A stretch of DNA of 64,000 nt from Enterococcus caccae ATCC BAA-1240 (lineage in GTDB: Bacteria > Bacillota > Bacilli > Lactobacillales > Enterococcaceae). The stretch is taken from NCBI RefSeq assembly GCF_000407145.1, contig NZ_KE136474.1, forward strand, positions 372,001 to 436,000. The letters are read 5' to 3'. The notes under the pieces are model-generated. The model was not told where the DNA came from. It saw nothing but the letters and a program-made list of their open reading frames with translations, and did not search any database. Below, piece by piece: positions 8,116 through 17,209 of this stretch (position 1 is its first letter; every line of letters starts with the position of its first letter). The translations under genes were made by a program, and so were the position numbers.

Positions 8116-9747
8116 TTGATTACTGTAAATGATGTAAGTTTGCTCTTTTCAGACCGCAAACTTTTTGATGATGTAAATATTAAGTTCACACCTGGTAACT
8201 GTTATGGTTTGATCGGTGCAAATGGTGCTGGTAAATCAACGTTTCTTAAAATTTTATCTGGTGAAATCCAACCAACAACTGGATCGATCACATTAGGCCC
8301 AGATGAACGTATGGCAACGTTGAAACAAAATCATTTTGATTTTGAAGATAATACTGTTCTGGAAACAGTTATCATGGGTCACAAACGCTTATACGAAGTA
8401 ATGAAAGAAAAAGATGCAATCTACATGAAGGAAGATTTTACGGATGAGGACGGCATCAAAGCCGCCGAACTTGAAGGTGAGTTTGCGGAGTTGGATGGTT
8501 GGGAAGCTGAACCTGAAGCAGCTGTTTTACTGCAAGGCTTGAACATTCCTGAAAGTTTGCATGACCAAAAAATGAGTGAATTAACTGCTGGTCAAAAAGT
8601 GAAAGTATTGCTTGCGCAATCTCTATTTGGTAAACCTGATGTTTTACTACTAGATGAGCCGACCAACGGTTTGGATACTCGTTCAATCAATTGGTTAGAA
8701 GAATTCTTGATCAACTTTGAAAACACGGTTATCGTGGTTTCCCATGACCGCCATTTCTTAAATAAGGTATGTACGCATATGGCTGATCTTGATTTCGGTA
8801 AGATCAAATTATATGTTGGTAACTATGATTTTTGGTTAGAATCAAGCCAATTAGCAGCCAAACTACAATCAAATGCCAATGCAAAAAAAGAAGAGCAAAT
8901 CAAAGAGTTACAAGACTTTATCGCTCGATTTAGTGCGAACGCATCGAAATCGAAACAAGCGACTTCTCGTAAAAAAATGCTTGATAAAATTACCTTGGAT
9001 GATATTCAACCATCATCACGTCGTTACCCATTTGTTGGGTTTACTCCTGAAAGAGAAATCGGAAATGATCTACTTCACGTAGAAAATGTTTCCGTTACGA
9101 TTGATGGTAAAAAGATTTTAGACAATATTTCTTTCTCTTTAAATAACGTTGATAAAGTAGCCTTCATTGCAGATAATGATATCGTTACAACTACTTTATT
9201 CAAAGTGATTATGGGTGAAATCACGCCTGATACAGGTAGTGTACGTTGGGGTGTTACAACCACTCAAGCTTACCTACCAAAAGATAACAGTAAGGACTTT
9301 GATACTGACTTAACGATTTTAGATTGGTTACGTCAGTTTGCAAGTAAAGAAGAAGATGATAATACGTTCTTACGTGGATTCTTAGGAAGAATGTTATTCT
9401 CTGGAGAAGACGTACTGAAATCAGTAAACGTGCTTTCAGGGGGCGAAAAAGTTCGTGTAATGTTATCTAAATTGATGTTATCTAAATCAAATGTACTTGT
9501 TTTAGATGATCCAACCAATCACTTGGATCTAGAATCGATCACAGCTTTGAATGATGGCTTAATGGCCTTTACTGGTGCGATTTTATTTGCCTCACATGAC
9601 CACCAATTTATTCAAACATTAGCAAATCGTATCATCGCGGTTTCGGATAAAGGTGTAGTTGACCGTGCCGATACAACTTATGACGAATTCTTGGAAAATA
9701 AAGACGTTCAAAAACAATTGGACGAACTATTTTCTGGTGATTATTAA
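8116..9747 (+). CDS. ABC-F family ATPase, YkpA/YbiT type
   Basis: 543-residue soluble protein with two tandem ABC ATPase domains and no membrane segments, the ABC-F plan. Members bind the ribosomal E site and act as translation factors; this subgroup resembles B. subtilis YkpA and E. coli YbiT, not a proven resistance factor. The first domain has Walker A GANGAGKST and Walker B VLLLDEPTNGLD. The linker region (about 245-290) is charged. The second domain keeps LSGGEKVRV and VLVLDDPTNHLD, but its Walker A position reads IADNDIVTTTLF with no lysine. The start is TTG, after GTGAGGAAAAC. A terminator follows. Confidence 0.9.
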   Translation: MITVNDVSLLFSDRKLFDDVNIKFTPGNCYGLIGANGAGKSTFLKILSGEIQPTTGSITLGPDERMATLKQNHFDFEDNTVLETVIMGHKRLYEVMKEKDAIYMKEDFTDEDGIKAAELEGEFAELDGWEAEPEAAVLLQGLNIPESLHDQKMSELTAGQKVKVLLAQSLFGKPDVLLLDEPTNGLDTRSINWLEEFLINFENTVIVVSHDRHFLNKVCTHMADLDFGKIKLYVGNYDFWLESSQLAAKLQSNANAKKEEQIKELQDFIARFSANASKSKQATSRKKMLDKITLDDIQPSSRRYPFVGFTPEREIGNDLLHVENVSVTIDGKKILDNISFSLNNVDKVAFIADNDIVTTTLFKVIMGEITPDTGSVRWGVTTTQAYLPKDNSKDFDTDLTILDWLRQFASKEEDDNTFLRGFLGRMLFSGEDVLKSVNVLSGGEKVRVMLSKLMLSKSNVLVLDDPTNHLDLESITALNDGLMAFTGAILFASHDHQFIQTLANRIIAVSDKGVVDRADTTYDEFLENKDVQKQLDELFSGDY

Positions 9748-9755
9748 TTTTTAAT

Positions 9756-9806
9756 GCCTATAAAGAGGATCGAATAAAGTCGTATCCTCTTTATGGCTTT
9801 TTTGTT
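9756..9806 (+). terminator. Rho-independent terminator after the ABC-F gene
   Basis: Stem ATAAAGAGGAT / ATCCTCTTTAT, extended by GCC/GGC, is followed by a T run. The A-poor left flank suggests it works mainly on the plus strand, although the immA-like gene ends close by on the other strand. Confidence 0.85.
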
Positions 9807-9809
9807 ATT

Positions 9810-10487
9810 TTAACGAACTTGAATGAAACGTTTCGGCCTTTTCATTTGATACTCTAATGCAGTAGCAATTTGAGCTGCAGTTTCCCTTCCTTTACTATGG
9901 AATGCATAAAAAATAACATTCGTATAGTCTTTAGCAGATTGAAATGAAAACCCTAAATTGCCCTGCATTATTTGAATCAAACGGACAGCGAGCATTTCCT
10001 CAGACAGTCCAAAAGTAGTAGCTATGCGAGAACTATTCCAGCCTTTTTTTAATACGTAACATAACACACTATCCGGAATTAGAATCACAGATGCTCCTAT
10101 ATTCGCTTGAAATTCAAGTAGTTCCTGATGATAACTATGTTGCATATTCTTTGTTGTATCAAAAAAAATTTGATTTTGCTCATCCTTGTGAAACAAATAG
10201 TGAATGAGCTCATGACTTATTGCGAAATTTTTACTTGGTTCATCTAGCTCTTGATTGAATCCAATGGTGGTTTCCAACTGATCTTGAATGAACAGTCCAG
10301 CAATTCGCTCACTCGCGATATCCTTAAATTGAAATCCTCTGATTGTCACACCTTGAGACTCTATCAGCTTCCACACATGAGAATAATGATACTGCTCACA
10401 ACTTATCCCATTATCTGTCATAATCGTTGTAATATAATCATTTACTTTCACTGAAAAATCAATATATTCGTTCAAACATTTGAACAT
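9810..10487 (-). CDS. ImmA/IrrE-family metallopeptidase
   Basis: 225-residue protein with the zinc peptidase motif HELIH at residues about 92-96, followed by a helix with LLEFQANIGASVILIPDSVL. This is the ImmA/IrrE arrangement (HEXXH plus a downstream glutamate helix). Known members cleave XRE-type repressors in mobile elements and so trigger induction. Here no XRE repressor gene is adjacent. The gene is the distal gene of the tail locus, transcribed in the same direction, with its own upstream region that carries four 11-bp-spaced repeats. A role in inducing the tail locus is inference from position only. Confidence 0.8.
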   Translation of the reverse strand: MFKCLNEYIDFSVKVNDYITTIMTDNGISCEQYHYSHVWKLIESQGVTIRGFQFKDIASERIAGLFIQDQLETTIGFNQELDEPSKNFAISHELIHYLFHKDEQNQIFFDTTKNMQHSYHQELLEFQANIGASVILIPDSVLCYVLKKGWNSSRIATTFGLSEEMLAVRLIQIMQGNLGFSFQSAKDYTNVIFYAFHSKGRETAAQIATALEYQMKRPKRFIQVR

Positions 10488-10557
10488 CTACCATCCCCAC
10501 CTTTTTTTCACTTTGTGCTTTATGAATTGCACATTCTTATGTTTATGCATCCCTTTT

Positions 10558-10596
10558 TGTAAATCAATCGTAATCTATTTGTAATGTTTCTGTAAT
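10558..10596. promoter_or_regulatory. Four 11-bp-spaced direct repeats, response-regulator-type boxes
   Basis: Plus strand: TGTAAA, CGTAAT, TGTAAT, TGTAAT starting at 10558, 10569, 10580 and 10591, each separated by five bases. This fits the WalR consensus TGTWAH-N5-TGTWAH in tandem; read on the minus strand it also approximates PhoP boxes (TTACA every 11 bp). It lies 70-110 bp upstream of the ImmA-like gene. Confidence 0.45.
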
Positions 10597-10724
10597 CAGA
10601 CCTAAGACCTATTTTTTATTTCTTGTTCTGATCTATTCATTTGCAAATTCAGACTAAGCTTTCAGTATCAAGGGTTCTTGTTCCTTATACGAGCACTAAC
10701 ATTTATTTATCTTTCTCTCTAGTT

Positions 10725-11897
10725 TTATACTGCTACATAAGTTAAATTGATGAAATGTGTGTTTCCTACGCGAAAATTATACGCTGAACCAATCCCAACA
10801 TCCGATGTATTAACCAACATGATGTCTCCATTTTTCTCAATGATAATTGCGGTATTGGCATAAATTGCGGTACTAAGATTTTCTGTAACCATGTTTACAG
10901 CCATTCTAGATCTTGGAAATAGCTCTGGATTCGCTATATTTCCGATTTTGAACTTATCATTTCTTGAAAATGCGAAAGCCTTGATGCTAGTCAAATTCAC
11001 ACTAAAAAAAACTGTCTTTCCTTGCTTAATAACGTTGCTATCTTCAACCTTGAAATAATCCGTTTCATTGAATGTCACTGTATTGGTTTGATCATCATAT
11101 TCAAATGAGTCGCCAGCTTCAGTTCTCAGCAACTTAAATAACGGCAATAAATCTAGTGTATAAAATAATTCATCAATGCCTTCTTTTGTATAGTAAAATT
11201 GAACCTTTGTTTGTGTGTCATTAGTCCTATCAAAAATCAGTGTTCCTTCAATACTTGTTTCACGCTTCTCCAAAGGAATTTCTGCATCATTGAACATCAC
11301 TTTATAATTTTGTACATCGTCTTTGACGGCTATGTTAAATGTAAGCTGGTCGTCTCCCAAACGTTCAACGTTATAATACACATTAGGGTAGGTAAAATTT
11401 TTGACCCACTTGCCTTCTTTTCGAGCATACATATGACCATCTAGTGGTGCTTCTGGAAATACTGATGATAGTACACCGTCGTCACTGATCGTGATGGTCT
11501 TGCCATCAGGTTTTACAATTCCCGCTGTTTCATTCGTTGCAATCGTGACTTCGGGAATTTCAATTTTATCCTTGACTAGGTTTATAACTTTTTCAGTATT
11601 TAAGTTGGCTGTGACACTATAGGTTCCACTGCCGCTTACTTCTAAGTAGTTATCTGTATTATTGATTTGCGTAGGACGAGAATCTCCGCTGTCTCCTCCA
11701 TTATTAATTGGTGTAAATCGTTTTCCATCATGCGTCAGTACCCATAATGAGTCATCTGGTAAAATATAGGCATGATCACGATTTGGTTGTTTGATTTCTG
11801 ATAAATTATTTACAGGAACTTCCCAGTCTCCAAAGTCACAAAACTCTGGCACTGACGGTTGTTTTTCATTATCGTTACAAATTTTTGGTTTAACCAT
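10725..11897 (-). CDS. Putative receptor-binding / tail-tip fibre protein
   Basis: 390-residue last structural gene of the tail locus. I recognise no family directly. The N-terminus (DFGDWEVPVNN, HAYILPDDSLWVLTHDGKRF) looks like an attachment segment, the middle holds repeated DGKTITISDDGVLSS- and WVKNF-type elements common in phage fibres, and the remainder is beta-rich. The position after the lysin/Tal protein and small helical proteins is where siphophage receptor-binding proteins sit. Start chosen at the ATG after AGGAGGAG; the longer frame runs into the preceding gene. Target specificity cannot be read from sequence. Confidence 0.6.
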   Translation of the reverse strand: MVKPKICNDNEKQPSVPEFCDFGDWEVPVNNLSEIKQPNRDHAYILPDDSLWVLTHDGKRFTPINNGGDSGDSRPTQINNTDNYLEVSGSGTYSVTANLNTEKVINLVKDKIEIPEVTIATNETAGIVKPDGKTITISDDGVLSSVFPEAPLDGHMYARKEGKWVKNFTYPNVYYNVERLGDDQLTFNIAVKDDVQNYKVMFNDAEIPLEKRETSIEGTLIFDRTNDTQTKVQFYYTKEGIDELFYTLDLLPLFKLLRTEAGDSFEYDDQTNTVTFNETDYFKVEDSNVIKQGKTVFFSVNLTSIKAFAFSRNDKFKIGNIANPELFPRSRMAVNMVTENLSTAIYANTAIIIEKNGDIMLVNTSDVGIGSAYNFRVGNTHFINLTYVAV

Positions 11898-12366
11898 TTT
11901 TTTCTCCTCCTTTGATAATGTCTGCAAAGCAAGCAGCACATTCTGTTACTTCCACACCTAGAAATTGTGTTAAGGTTTTGATAAATCGTTTATTTTTAGC
12001 TAAGGCAGCTGATAATAATGCTTCATCATGATTACTTGCTTGCCAAGCTTCAAATGCTGTCATCATTGCGATAGCTAAATGTTTTACAGTACACCATTTT
12101 TCTTTATCACCACGACTTCCATATAATTCAAAAAGATAAAGCATATCTGCTCGTCTTAATTCAGCCAAAGCAGTAACTTCTTCTTTGATCTCAGTGATTT
12201 TTTGTAGATGTGAATCCAGCTCTATTTCTAAATCGATCAAGCCATTTTCTAATTCTGAAACTCTTTTTTCCAATAACGTTTTGGCATGCATCTCAGCACT
12301 TGCAATTTGAACAAAACTCCTGATTAGATCTTCTGCGATACCATCTGTTGAATGTTTATTTTCCAT
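11890..12366 (-). CDS. Helical protein of the tail locus, possible baseplate/accessory protein
   Basis: 158 residues, strongly helical, with a heptad-like stretch from about 20 to 75 (LLEKRVSELENGLIDLEI) suggesting a coiled coil. A C-terminal CAAC motif (ECAACFADI) recalls the cysteine pairs that recur in this locus. No family recognised. I start it at ATG 12366, spaced six bases from AAAGGTG. Its 3' end overlaps the start of the receptor-binding-type gene by 8 bases and its 5' end overlaps the preceding small gene, so the genes are translationally coupled. Confidence 0.6.
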   Translation of the reverse strand: MENKHSTDGIAEDLIRSFVQIASAEMHAKTLLEKRVSELENGLIDLEIELDSHLQKITEIKEEVTALAELRRADMLYLFELYGSRGDKEKWCTVKHLAIAMMTAFEAWQASNHDEALLSAALAKNKRFIKTLTQFLGVEVTECAACFADIIKGGEKNG

Positions 12367-12547
12367 ATCCATCACCTTTTTTCTGATATTTTGCGATTTC
12401 TTTTAACATAAGATGTTTACTTTTTTGCTGTTCATACATAATCGAATCACTTTCGACTTTAAAAAGACTGATCACTGTTTGATAATCCTTGGGATGCTGT
12501 TGTAAATGATTCTTCATTTTTTGCGCTTGTTGTTCATATTTATTCAT
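12356..12547 (-). CDS. Small hypothetical protein of the tail locus
   Basis: 63 residues, charged and helical (MNKYEQQAQKMKNHL start), with no membrane segment or known motif. GTGAGGGA lies directly before the ATG. It overlaps the next gene by 11 bases and follows the previous one by only four, so it is part of a tightly packed operon. It is not hydrophobic, so it is not a holin. Confidence 0.55.
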   Translation of the reverse strand: MNKYEQQAQKMKNHLQQHPKDYQTVISLFKVESDSIMYEQQKSKHLMLKEIAKYQKKGDGYGK

Positions 12548-12551
12548 TCCC

Positions 12552-13214
12552 TCACCTATTCACATGGGAATATTTCAAATAGTTCACTAATGTTGCATTG
12601 AAAACCCCAGTTCCTTTCAGTTCTACTTTTTTATAGCCTGGTGTCAAAATCGCTCCTCTTTGCCAAGTCGGCATAAATCCAACAGCCTTCAGCAAATCAT
12701 AGTTAGACAATCCTTTTACTGGAAATACACCTTCTCCATCGATCCAGTCCCCATTGTATTGGGCTTTCAAGTACGGAGTAACATCGATTCCTTCTATCCA
12801 AACTTCAAAATCAGATACGCTACTAGTGAATAACGATACACCTGCACTTAGCGGATGATTATGAGGTAGGGTCGTGTGTTTATGAGGATTTGGACTAATT
12901 GTGTTTTGATTTACAGTTAAGCCTGTCTCATTGACTTGAACAGTTGTTGAACCTGTTGCACCATCTGCACCGATCGGCATAGCAAACGGTTGTACAATGA
13001 TTTTAAATTCAAAGCGCTCATAATAAATCAAATCCGGACTAACAGAGATATAAAAAGTGGCAGGATGATTAGTATCACCCTGCCTTGTAAACTCCATCCC
13101 ATAAATGTCGACTACTTGATTTCTTCGCTGAAGTTGCCCTTGCTTGCTTTCGCTCGTTCGATCAGCAATTCGTTCAGCCATTTTGTTTAAAGCTGAGTCA
13201 TACGTCATTTTCAC
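12552..13214 (-). CDS. Putative baseplate/tail-tip protein with His-rich motif
   Basis: 220 residues. The N-terminal part (residues 1-85) contains a charged helix and then a beta-rich segment (FYISVSPDLIYYERFEF). Around residues 108-122 comes PNPHKHTTLPHNHPLSAG, an HxH-type pattern that in phage fibres can bind a structural metal at the trimer axis. The C-terminal half is beta-rich (WIEGIDVTPYLKAQYNGDW, then GTGVFNATLVNYLKY). It begins with GTG sharing bases with the TGA of the lysin/Tal gene, so translation is coupled. Function is inferred from position and the His motif. Confidence 0.55.
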   Translation of the reverse strand: MKMTYDSALNKMAERIADRTSESKQGQLQRRNQVVDIYGMEFTRQGDTNHPATFYISVSPDLIYYERFEFKIIVQPFAMPIGADGATGSTTVQVNETGLTVNQNTISPNPHKHTTLPHNHPLSAGVSLFTSSVSDFEVWIEGIDVTPYLKAQYNGDWIDGEGVFPVKGLSNYDLLKAVGFMPTWQRGAILTPGYKKVELKGTGVFNATLVNYLKYSHVNR

Positions 13215-15790
13215 TACTGACCACTCTCCCTGTCTACTTTTAAGAATTTTTCTAAGACAACACTATTCGTTTCTACACCGTTTTGATCAATGGTATAGTT
13301 CATACTAGTAATATAAAACCAATCATCCATTTTTAGGATTTTTTTCATATAATTTGAACAGTCCTCAACCATCAGTACTTGATTGTCATAAAGCAAGCGA
13401 ACTTTGTCCCCTACATTGATTTCTTCTGGCAGCTCTTCTACTGTCAATTCGATTTGGTAAGTACGCCTAGACTGTTTCAATTTCTTCACTGCCGCATCAT
13501 AAGCTGTTTTAGCCGCTTTCGCTCGGTCTTCATCTGTAATCGTTTCTTCATTCGTATTAAACGGTGCTAAATCGTTGAATGAAAAGGCACCTTCAATCAC
13601 TTTTGCCGATTCTAAGGCAATACTTTCTGTATCGATCACCGAATATTCGATGTTACCATTTGGAGCCAACTTTGAAAACTGAATATAATCATAGCCTCGC
13701 TCATTGTTGATTCCTTTTCTCAAAATCACCACTGGAAATTTAGGATCTTGGCTTGCTTTATCTTCATATAATTCTCTCAGACTCATACTCGACATTCCAG
13801 AATCTGATTTTTCCCCATAAACTGTAGCAATATTCATAACATGATCAAAACTATGAACAATTGTCGGTTCTGCGATGATGCGAACATTGTGCTTGCTGCT
13901 CGGTTTTGTAGAAAAAATATAAGATTTCTTTTCACCGAAAAAACCAATTTCTAGTGCACGCCCAAAATGAAATCCAACACGCCAAAAAAGGTCTGGCGTC
14001 AACTCACATGTTTTCGTCAAACCTTCTAATTTATTTTGTCGACTGTAAACATAATCAATCACACGCATCGCTGAATCTTGTCTATAATTCACATTCCAGC
14101 CAGGATAACGGAAATCCAACGTACTATAAATATCATTAACCGTTCGATTTTTAGCAGCTAAATTGGTCGAAATTTGTCGGTACTCCCATTCGGAAATCAC
14201 ATGAGCCAAATCGATAGATAACGTTTCATTTTCTTTGTCCAATGTATAACCTGTCACGATTCCATGAAATACTTTTTTATTGATGTATAACTTGATTTCC
14301 TCACGACCATTAATCCATTCAGTATATTCTATCGGCAACACGATTTGAGTTGTCGGTACATACATCAATTCATTGCTCCAACTAAGTGTATTAAGGACTT
14401 TAGTACCACGTTTGATGACTTTGCCACCCTCTATTATTTCAAAAAAGAATTTAGTATTGCTTTTAGCGTAAGGATCAATTTCAACATCAAATGCTTGTTC
14501 AAAGATGATAATCTGATCAAAAATCAATTCATCTGTAGCTGTTCCATTTGTACGGATTCCTTTGATATAAACCGCTGTTCCATTCGGCACTTTAAGCTTG
14601 GCCTCAAAACCAGATTTTTCAACACCGATAACTTTTGGATAGGCTTCTTTAATATCAGGACGGTCAATCGGCGCAGCTTTGAAACGCCCTAATTCTTGAT
14701 CCGTTTCAGCATTGATAAACGCGATATATTCTTCTCCTTTATCTGAGCTAAAATGCCAACCTGAAGCATGGATCTCTCCTTCTTTGATCCCTAAAAAATC
14801 CAATGATCCTACATTAGTCATTGTTTCGAACGTCTCAAAATCGCCTAAATCAGATGGTAACTGATTTAAAAAGCTTGACCAACGTTTCGCTGCATCCACT
14901 CTTCTTTGGAAATGCTCTGTCCCAGCTCGTTCAAAATTTTTAAGAAAAGCCAGTGTCGCTTGTTCAACATCTGTAGCATTTTTAAATCCTTCTACAGATT
15001 TAGGCTCAACAACACCGATCCACTGACCATTAAACATACACCAATCAATCAGGCGAGTTTGGACTTCCACACTGGTATAGTTTCCGTTAATACCTGCATG
15101 AGCCAATAAACGCTGAACATATTCTCGACCACTAGATGTTGGGCTGCCCACCAATGGGTAAGAAGAACCATCCCATTGAACGAGCCCATAAGCTGGACCA
15201 CCATGGGTTTGATCCGTATCTGGATTCATTGATCCACCTGTTTCAACATCGATATTTCCCAACAAACCAGCGATTGAAATCATATTATAGCCAGATTTAT
15301 TTAACAGTTGGGCAATTGACCAAGCTCTCCGTTCTTCTTCTGACGTTATTTCTGGTGCAGGTGACGCGCTGCTAGATCCTTTGGGGTTACGATAAAAAGT
15401 AGTTGGCGGATTACCAATATAACTAAGTCTAGATGCATGATTGTCGATTGAAATTCCATTTGCAAAAGAATTACAGTGAATAATAGAGGTGTTATCCACG
15501 AATATTCCTGCGTGACCCTCATCACCCCCAGAAGCACCTCTTACGCCCCATATAAAAACATCTCCCCGCTGTGGATTACTTACTTGTTGCCAGCCAACGC
15601 CTTCAAGATGTCCAAATAGAGTATCTGTATTTCCCATCGTGCCGACAGTAAATACACCAGCCGCAATCAATGCATAATAAACAGCTGAACTACAATCATA
15701 ACTATTTGGACCTAATCTAGCTCCTTGACTGTAGGATACTGTTCCCTTGCGTTGATCCATCCAATTAATTGCTGTTTCAATGCTTGACAT
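13214..15790 (-). CDS. Tail tip protein: Amidase_5 and phage lysozyme domains fused to a Tal-like tail domain
   Basis: 858 residues with three parts. Residues 1-140 match the bacteriophage peptidoglycan hydrolase family Amidase_5 (AINWMDQRKGTVSYSQGARL, catalytic Cys in NSYDCSSAVYYAL, His in GDEGHAGIFVDN). Residues about 150-310 match the tail-lysozyme type (GNIDVETGGSMNPDT, PAYGLVQWDG). The rest, about 400-858, resembles siphophage Tal/tail-associated protein (YTLDKENETLSIDLAHVISE to the C-terminus). Fusion of two wall-cutting domains to the tail tip suggests local digestion of peptidoglycan at the target cell. No separate endolysin or holin gene is visible in the locus. Confidence 0.8.
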   Translation of the reverse strand: MSSIETAINWMDQRKGTVSYSQGARLGPNSYDCSSAVYYALIAAGVFTVGTMGNTDTLFGHLEGVGWQQVSNPQRGDVFIWGVRGASGGDEGHAGIFVDNTSIIHCNSFANGISIDNHASRLSYIGNPPTTFYRNPKGSSSASPAPEITSEEERRAWSIAQLLNKSGYNMISIAGLLGNIDVETGGSMNPDTDQTHGGPAYGLVQWDGSSYPLVGSPTSSGREYVQRLLAHAGINGNYTSVEVQTRLIDWCMFNGQWIGVVEPKSVEGFKNATDVEQATLAFLKNFERAGTEHFQRRVDAAKRWSSFLNQLPSDLGDFETFETMTNVGSLDFLGIKEGEIHASGWHFSSDKGEEYIAFINAETDQELGRFKAAPIDRPDIKEAYPKVIGVEKSGFEAKLKVPNGTAVYIKGIRTNGTATDELIFDQIIIFEQAFDVEIDPYAKSNTKFFFEIIEGGKVIKRGTKVLNTLSWSNELMYVPTTQIVLPIEYTEWINGREEIKLYINKKVFHGIVTGYTLDKENETLSIDLAHVISEWEYRQISTNLAAKNRTVNDIYSTLDFRYPGWNVNYRQDSAMRVIDYVYSRQNKLEGLTKTCELTPDLFWRVGFHFGRALEIGFFGEKKSYIFSTKPSSKHNVRIIAEPTIVHSFDHVMNIATVYGEKSDSGMSSMSLRELYEDKASQDPKFPVVILRKGINNERGYDYIQFSKLAPNGNIEYSVIDTESIALESAKVIEGAFSFNDLAPFNTNEETITDEDRAKAAKTAYDAAVKKLKQSRRTYQIELTVEELPEEINVGDKVRLLYDNQVLMVEDCSNYMKKILKMDDWFYITSMNYTIDQNGVETNSVVLEKFLKVDRESGQ

Positions 15791-15794
15791 AAAA

Positions 15795-16580
15795 TCACCT
15801 CCCTATTTTACTTTGCGCTTTCCATATTCCACCGTTGCGAATTTGATTGGCACTTTTATTTGGTTTACCGTCATCACTAACTAACGTTTTTGGAACATCG
15901 ACCCATTTGCCTGATTTGCGAATCTGCCAAAAGCCACCTTTATTATCTAATGATTTCCATGTACCTTTTTTTCTAATCGCCATTGGGCGGTAATCATCAA
16001 TGATATCCGCAAATCTGATGTAACTATAGGCAAGAGGAAACGTATCATCCCCATATATTGTTATTTTTAGCCAAGTGATATCAGTAGCATCAAAGGTATT
16101 CTTCGTTACCTCGTTGTACCAAGTTCCTCCAGAGCTATTTTGAGAATGTGCATTATTCCAGCCCGTCATTGCATATAACGGTTGCGTGCCGTAATATCTT
16201 TTTTTGAGCGTCTCCGTAAATGCATGTGTATAAGATGCACTCGCTGGATTTTCTGTCTGTGCTGATGTTTTAGCAACGATCAATTGCCAGTCATACTCTG
16301 TTGCTAAATTACCTGCATAAACATAGGGCGTATAGTTCCCTGTTGTCGCTCTAGTTCCGTAAGCTACCAACGAAAGACGTAATCTATATAGATTACCACT
16401 AACATTTTCAGCCGTAACACCTTCCCCGTACCCACTTGCTTTAGGAAACCCTGGTGGATTTCCTGGCATCGCTTGAAACTGTGCTGCTGTGGGTGCCCCA
16501 GCGATATAAACGTCTCCTGGAACGCCCGGATCGTGTCCCCAGCTTCCTCGAATCGGAGCATAATTTTTTTCAGCCATCAT
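15795..16580 (-). CDS. Putative tail-tip adhesin with Trp-containing C-terminal repeats
   Basis: 261 residues. The body (40-190) is beta-rich and aromatic (YTPYVYAGNLATEYDWQLIV). The last 70 residues hold three short repeats of the form RKKGTWKSL, RKSGKWVDVP and IRNGGIWKAQ, a motif seen in several Gram-positive phage tail and wall-targeting proteins. No catalytic motif is seen. It lies between the third cysteine-domain paralogue and the lysin/Tal gene; its ATGATG start overlaps the stop of the preceding gene (TAATGATGG). A receptor- or wall-binding role is inferred. Confidence 0.55.
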   Translation of the reverse strand: MMAEKNYAPIRGSWGHDPGVPGDVYIAGAPTAAQFQAMPGNPPGFPKASGYGEGVTAENVSGNLYRLRLSLVAYGTRATTGNYTPYVYAGNLATEYDWQLIVAKTSAQTENPASASYTHAFTETLKKRYYGTQPLYAMTGWNNAHSQNSSGGTWYNEVTKNTFDATDITWLKITIYGDDTFPLAYSYIRFADIIDDYRPMAIRKKGTWKSLDNKGGFWQIRKSGKWVDVPKTLVSDDGKPNKSANQIRNGGIWKAQSKIGR

Positions 16581-17161
16581 TATTCACCTTCTCTTAATTC
16601 GGCTTTTAGTTCTTCTTTCAATTCAGCTTTCAGCTGTTTCAACAATGCTGCATTGATTCCGCCAGCCAAATCATTTTCTGTTGATTTATTATTTGTTCTA
16701 ATATAATGCGCACCATCAGGAGAACCACCAAATAAATTGATATTCCCTCCAGCAATCCCTTTACCATGAATAAATCCACCTTCAAGGCCGCCTTCCCAAA
16801 CACCGATTTCTTTTAATTTTTCGATGATTTTCAATAATGCATCTAACATTTTTTCAATCAAATCCCACTGTCCACAATCAGAACAAATCAAAGCTTTATT
16901 CATCAATCGTTGGTTATTTAAAAAATTCTGAATAAAGTCTTTAATATCACACATATCAACTGCAGAAAGTTCTTCTCCTAAATAGCCTAATAAACAATCG
17001 TTCATGTTATTTAAATCTTGGCAGTTATTGTGTAATACGGGTAATTTTGGATTCAATCCTGTGTTTTTCTGTAGGCTTTTACACTCTTTTTCTCTAATCC
17101 CATGTAAAACGAATTCTGGGCTAGTTGCTTTTAACTCGTCACACGCTTGGCAATCTGTCAT
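16580..17161 (-). CDS. 8-cysteine domain protein, short paralogue
   Basis: 193 residues. The first 120 or so residues are the same domain found in the two upstream genes: CQAC near the start, then KEC, NNC, NDCLL, MCD and CSDCGQW, eight shared cysteines in total. The rest differs: a Gly-rich stretch (GGFIHGKGIAGGNINLFGG) and a charged C-terminal helix (LKQLKAELKEELKAEL). I do not recognise the domain. The two CxxC pairs suggest zinc binding or disulfide stabilisation. Its place between the Dit-like gene and the adhesin/Tal genes suggests a baseplate or tail-tip component. Confidence 0.6.
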   Translation of the reverse strand: MTDCQACDELKATSPEFVLHGIREKECKSLQKNTGLNPKLPVLHNNCQDLNNMNDCLLGYLGEELSAVDMCDIKDFIQNFLNNQRLMNKALICSDCGQWDLIEKMLDALLKIIEKLKEIGVWEGGLEGGFIHGKGIAGGNINLFGGSPDGAHYIRTNNKSTENDLAGGINAALLKQLKAELKEELKAELREGE

Positions 17162-17209
17162 TTTCTTTCATCCTCTCTTTTCTTTTTTCTCCTCCATAAC
17201 ACCAAGTCT

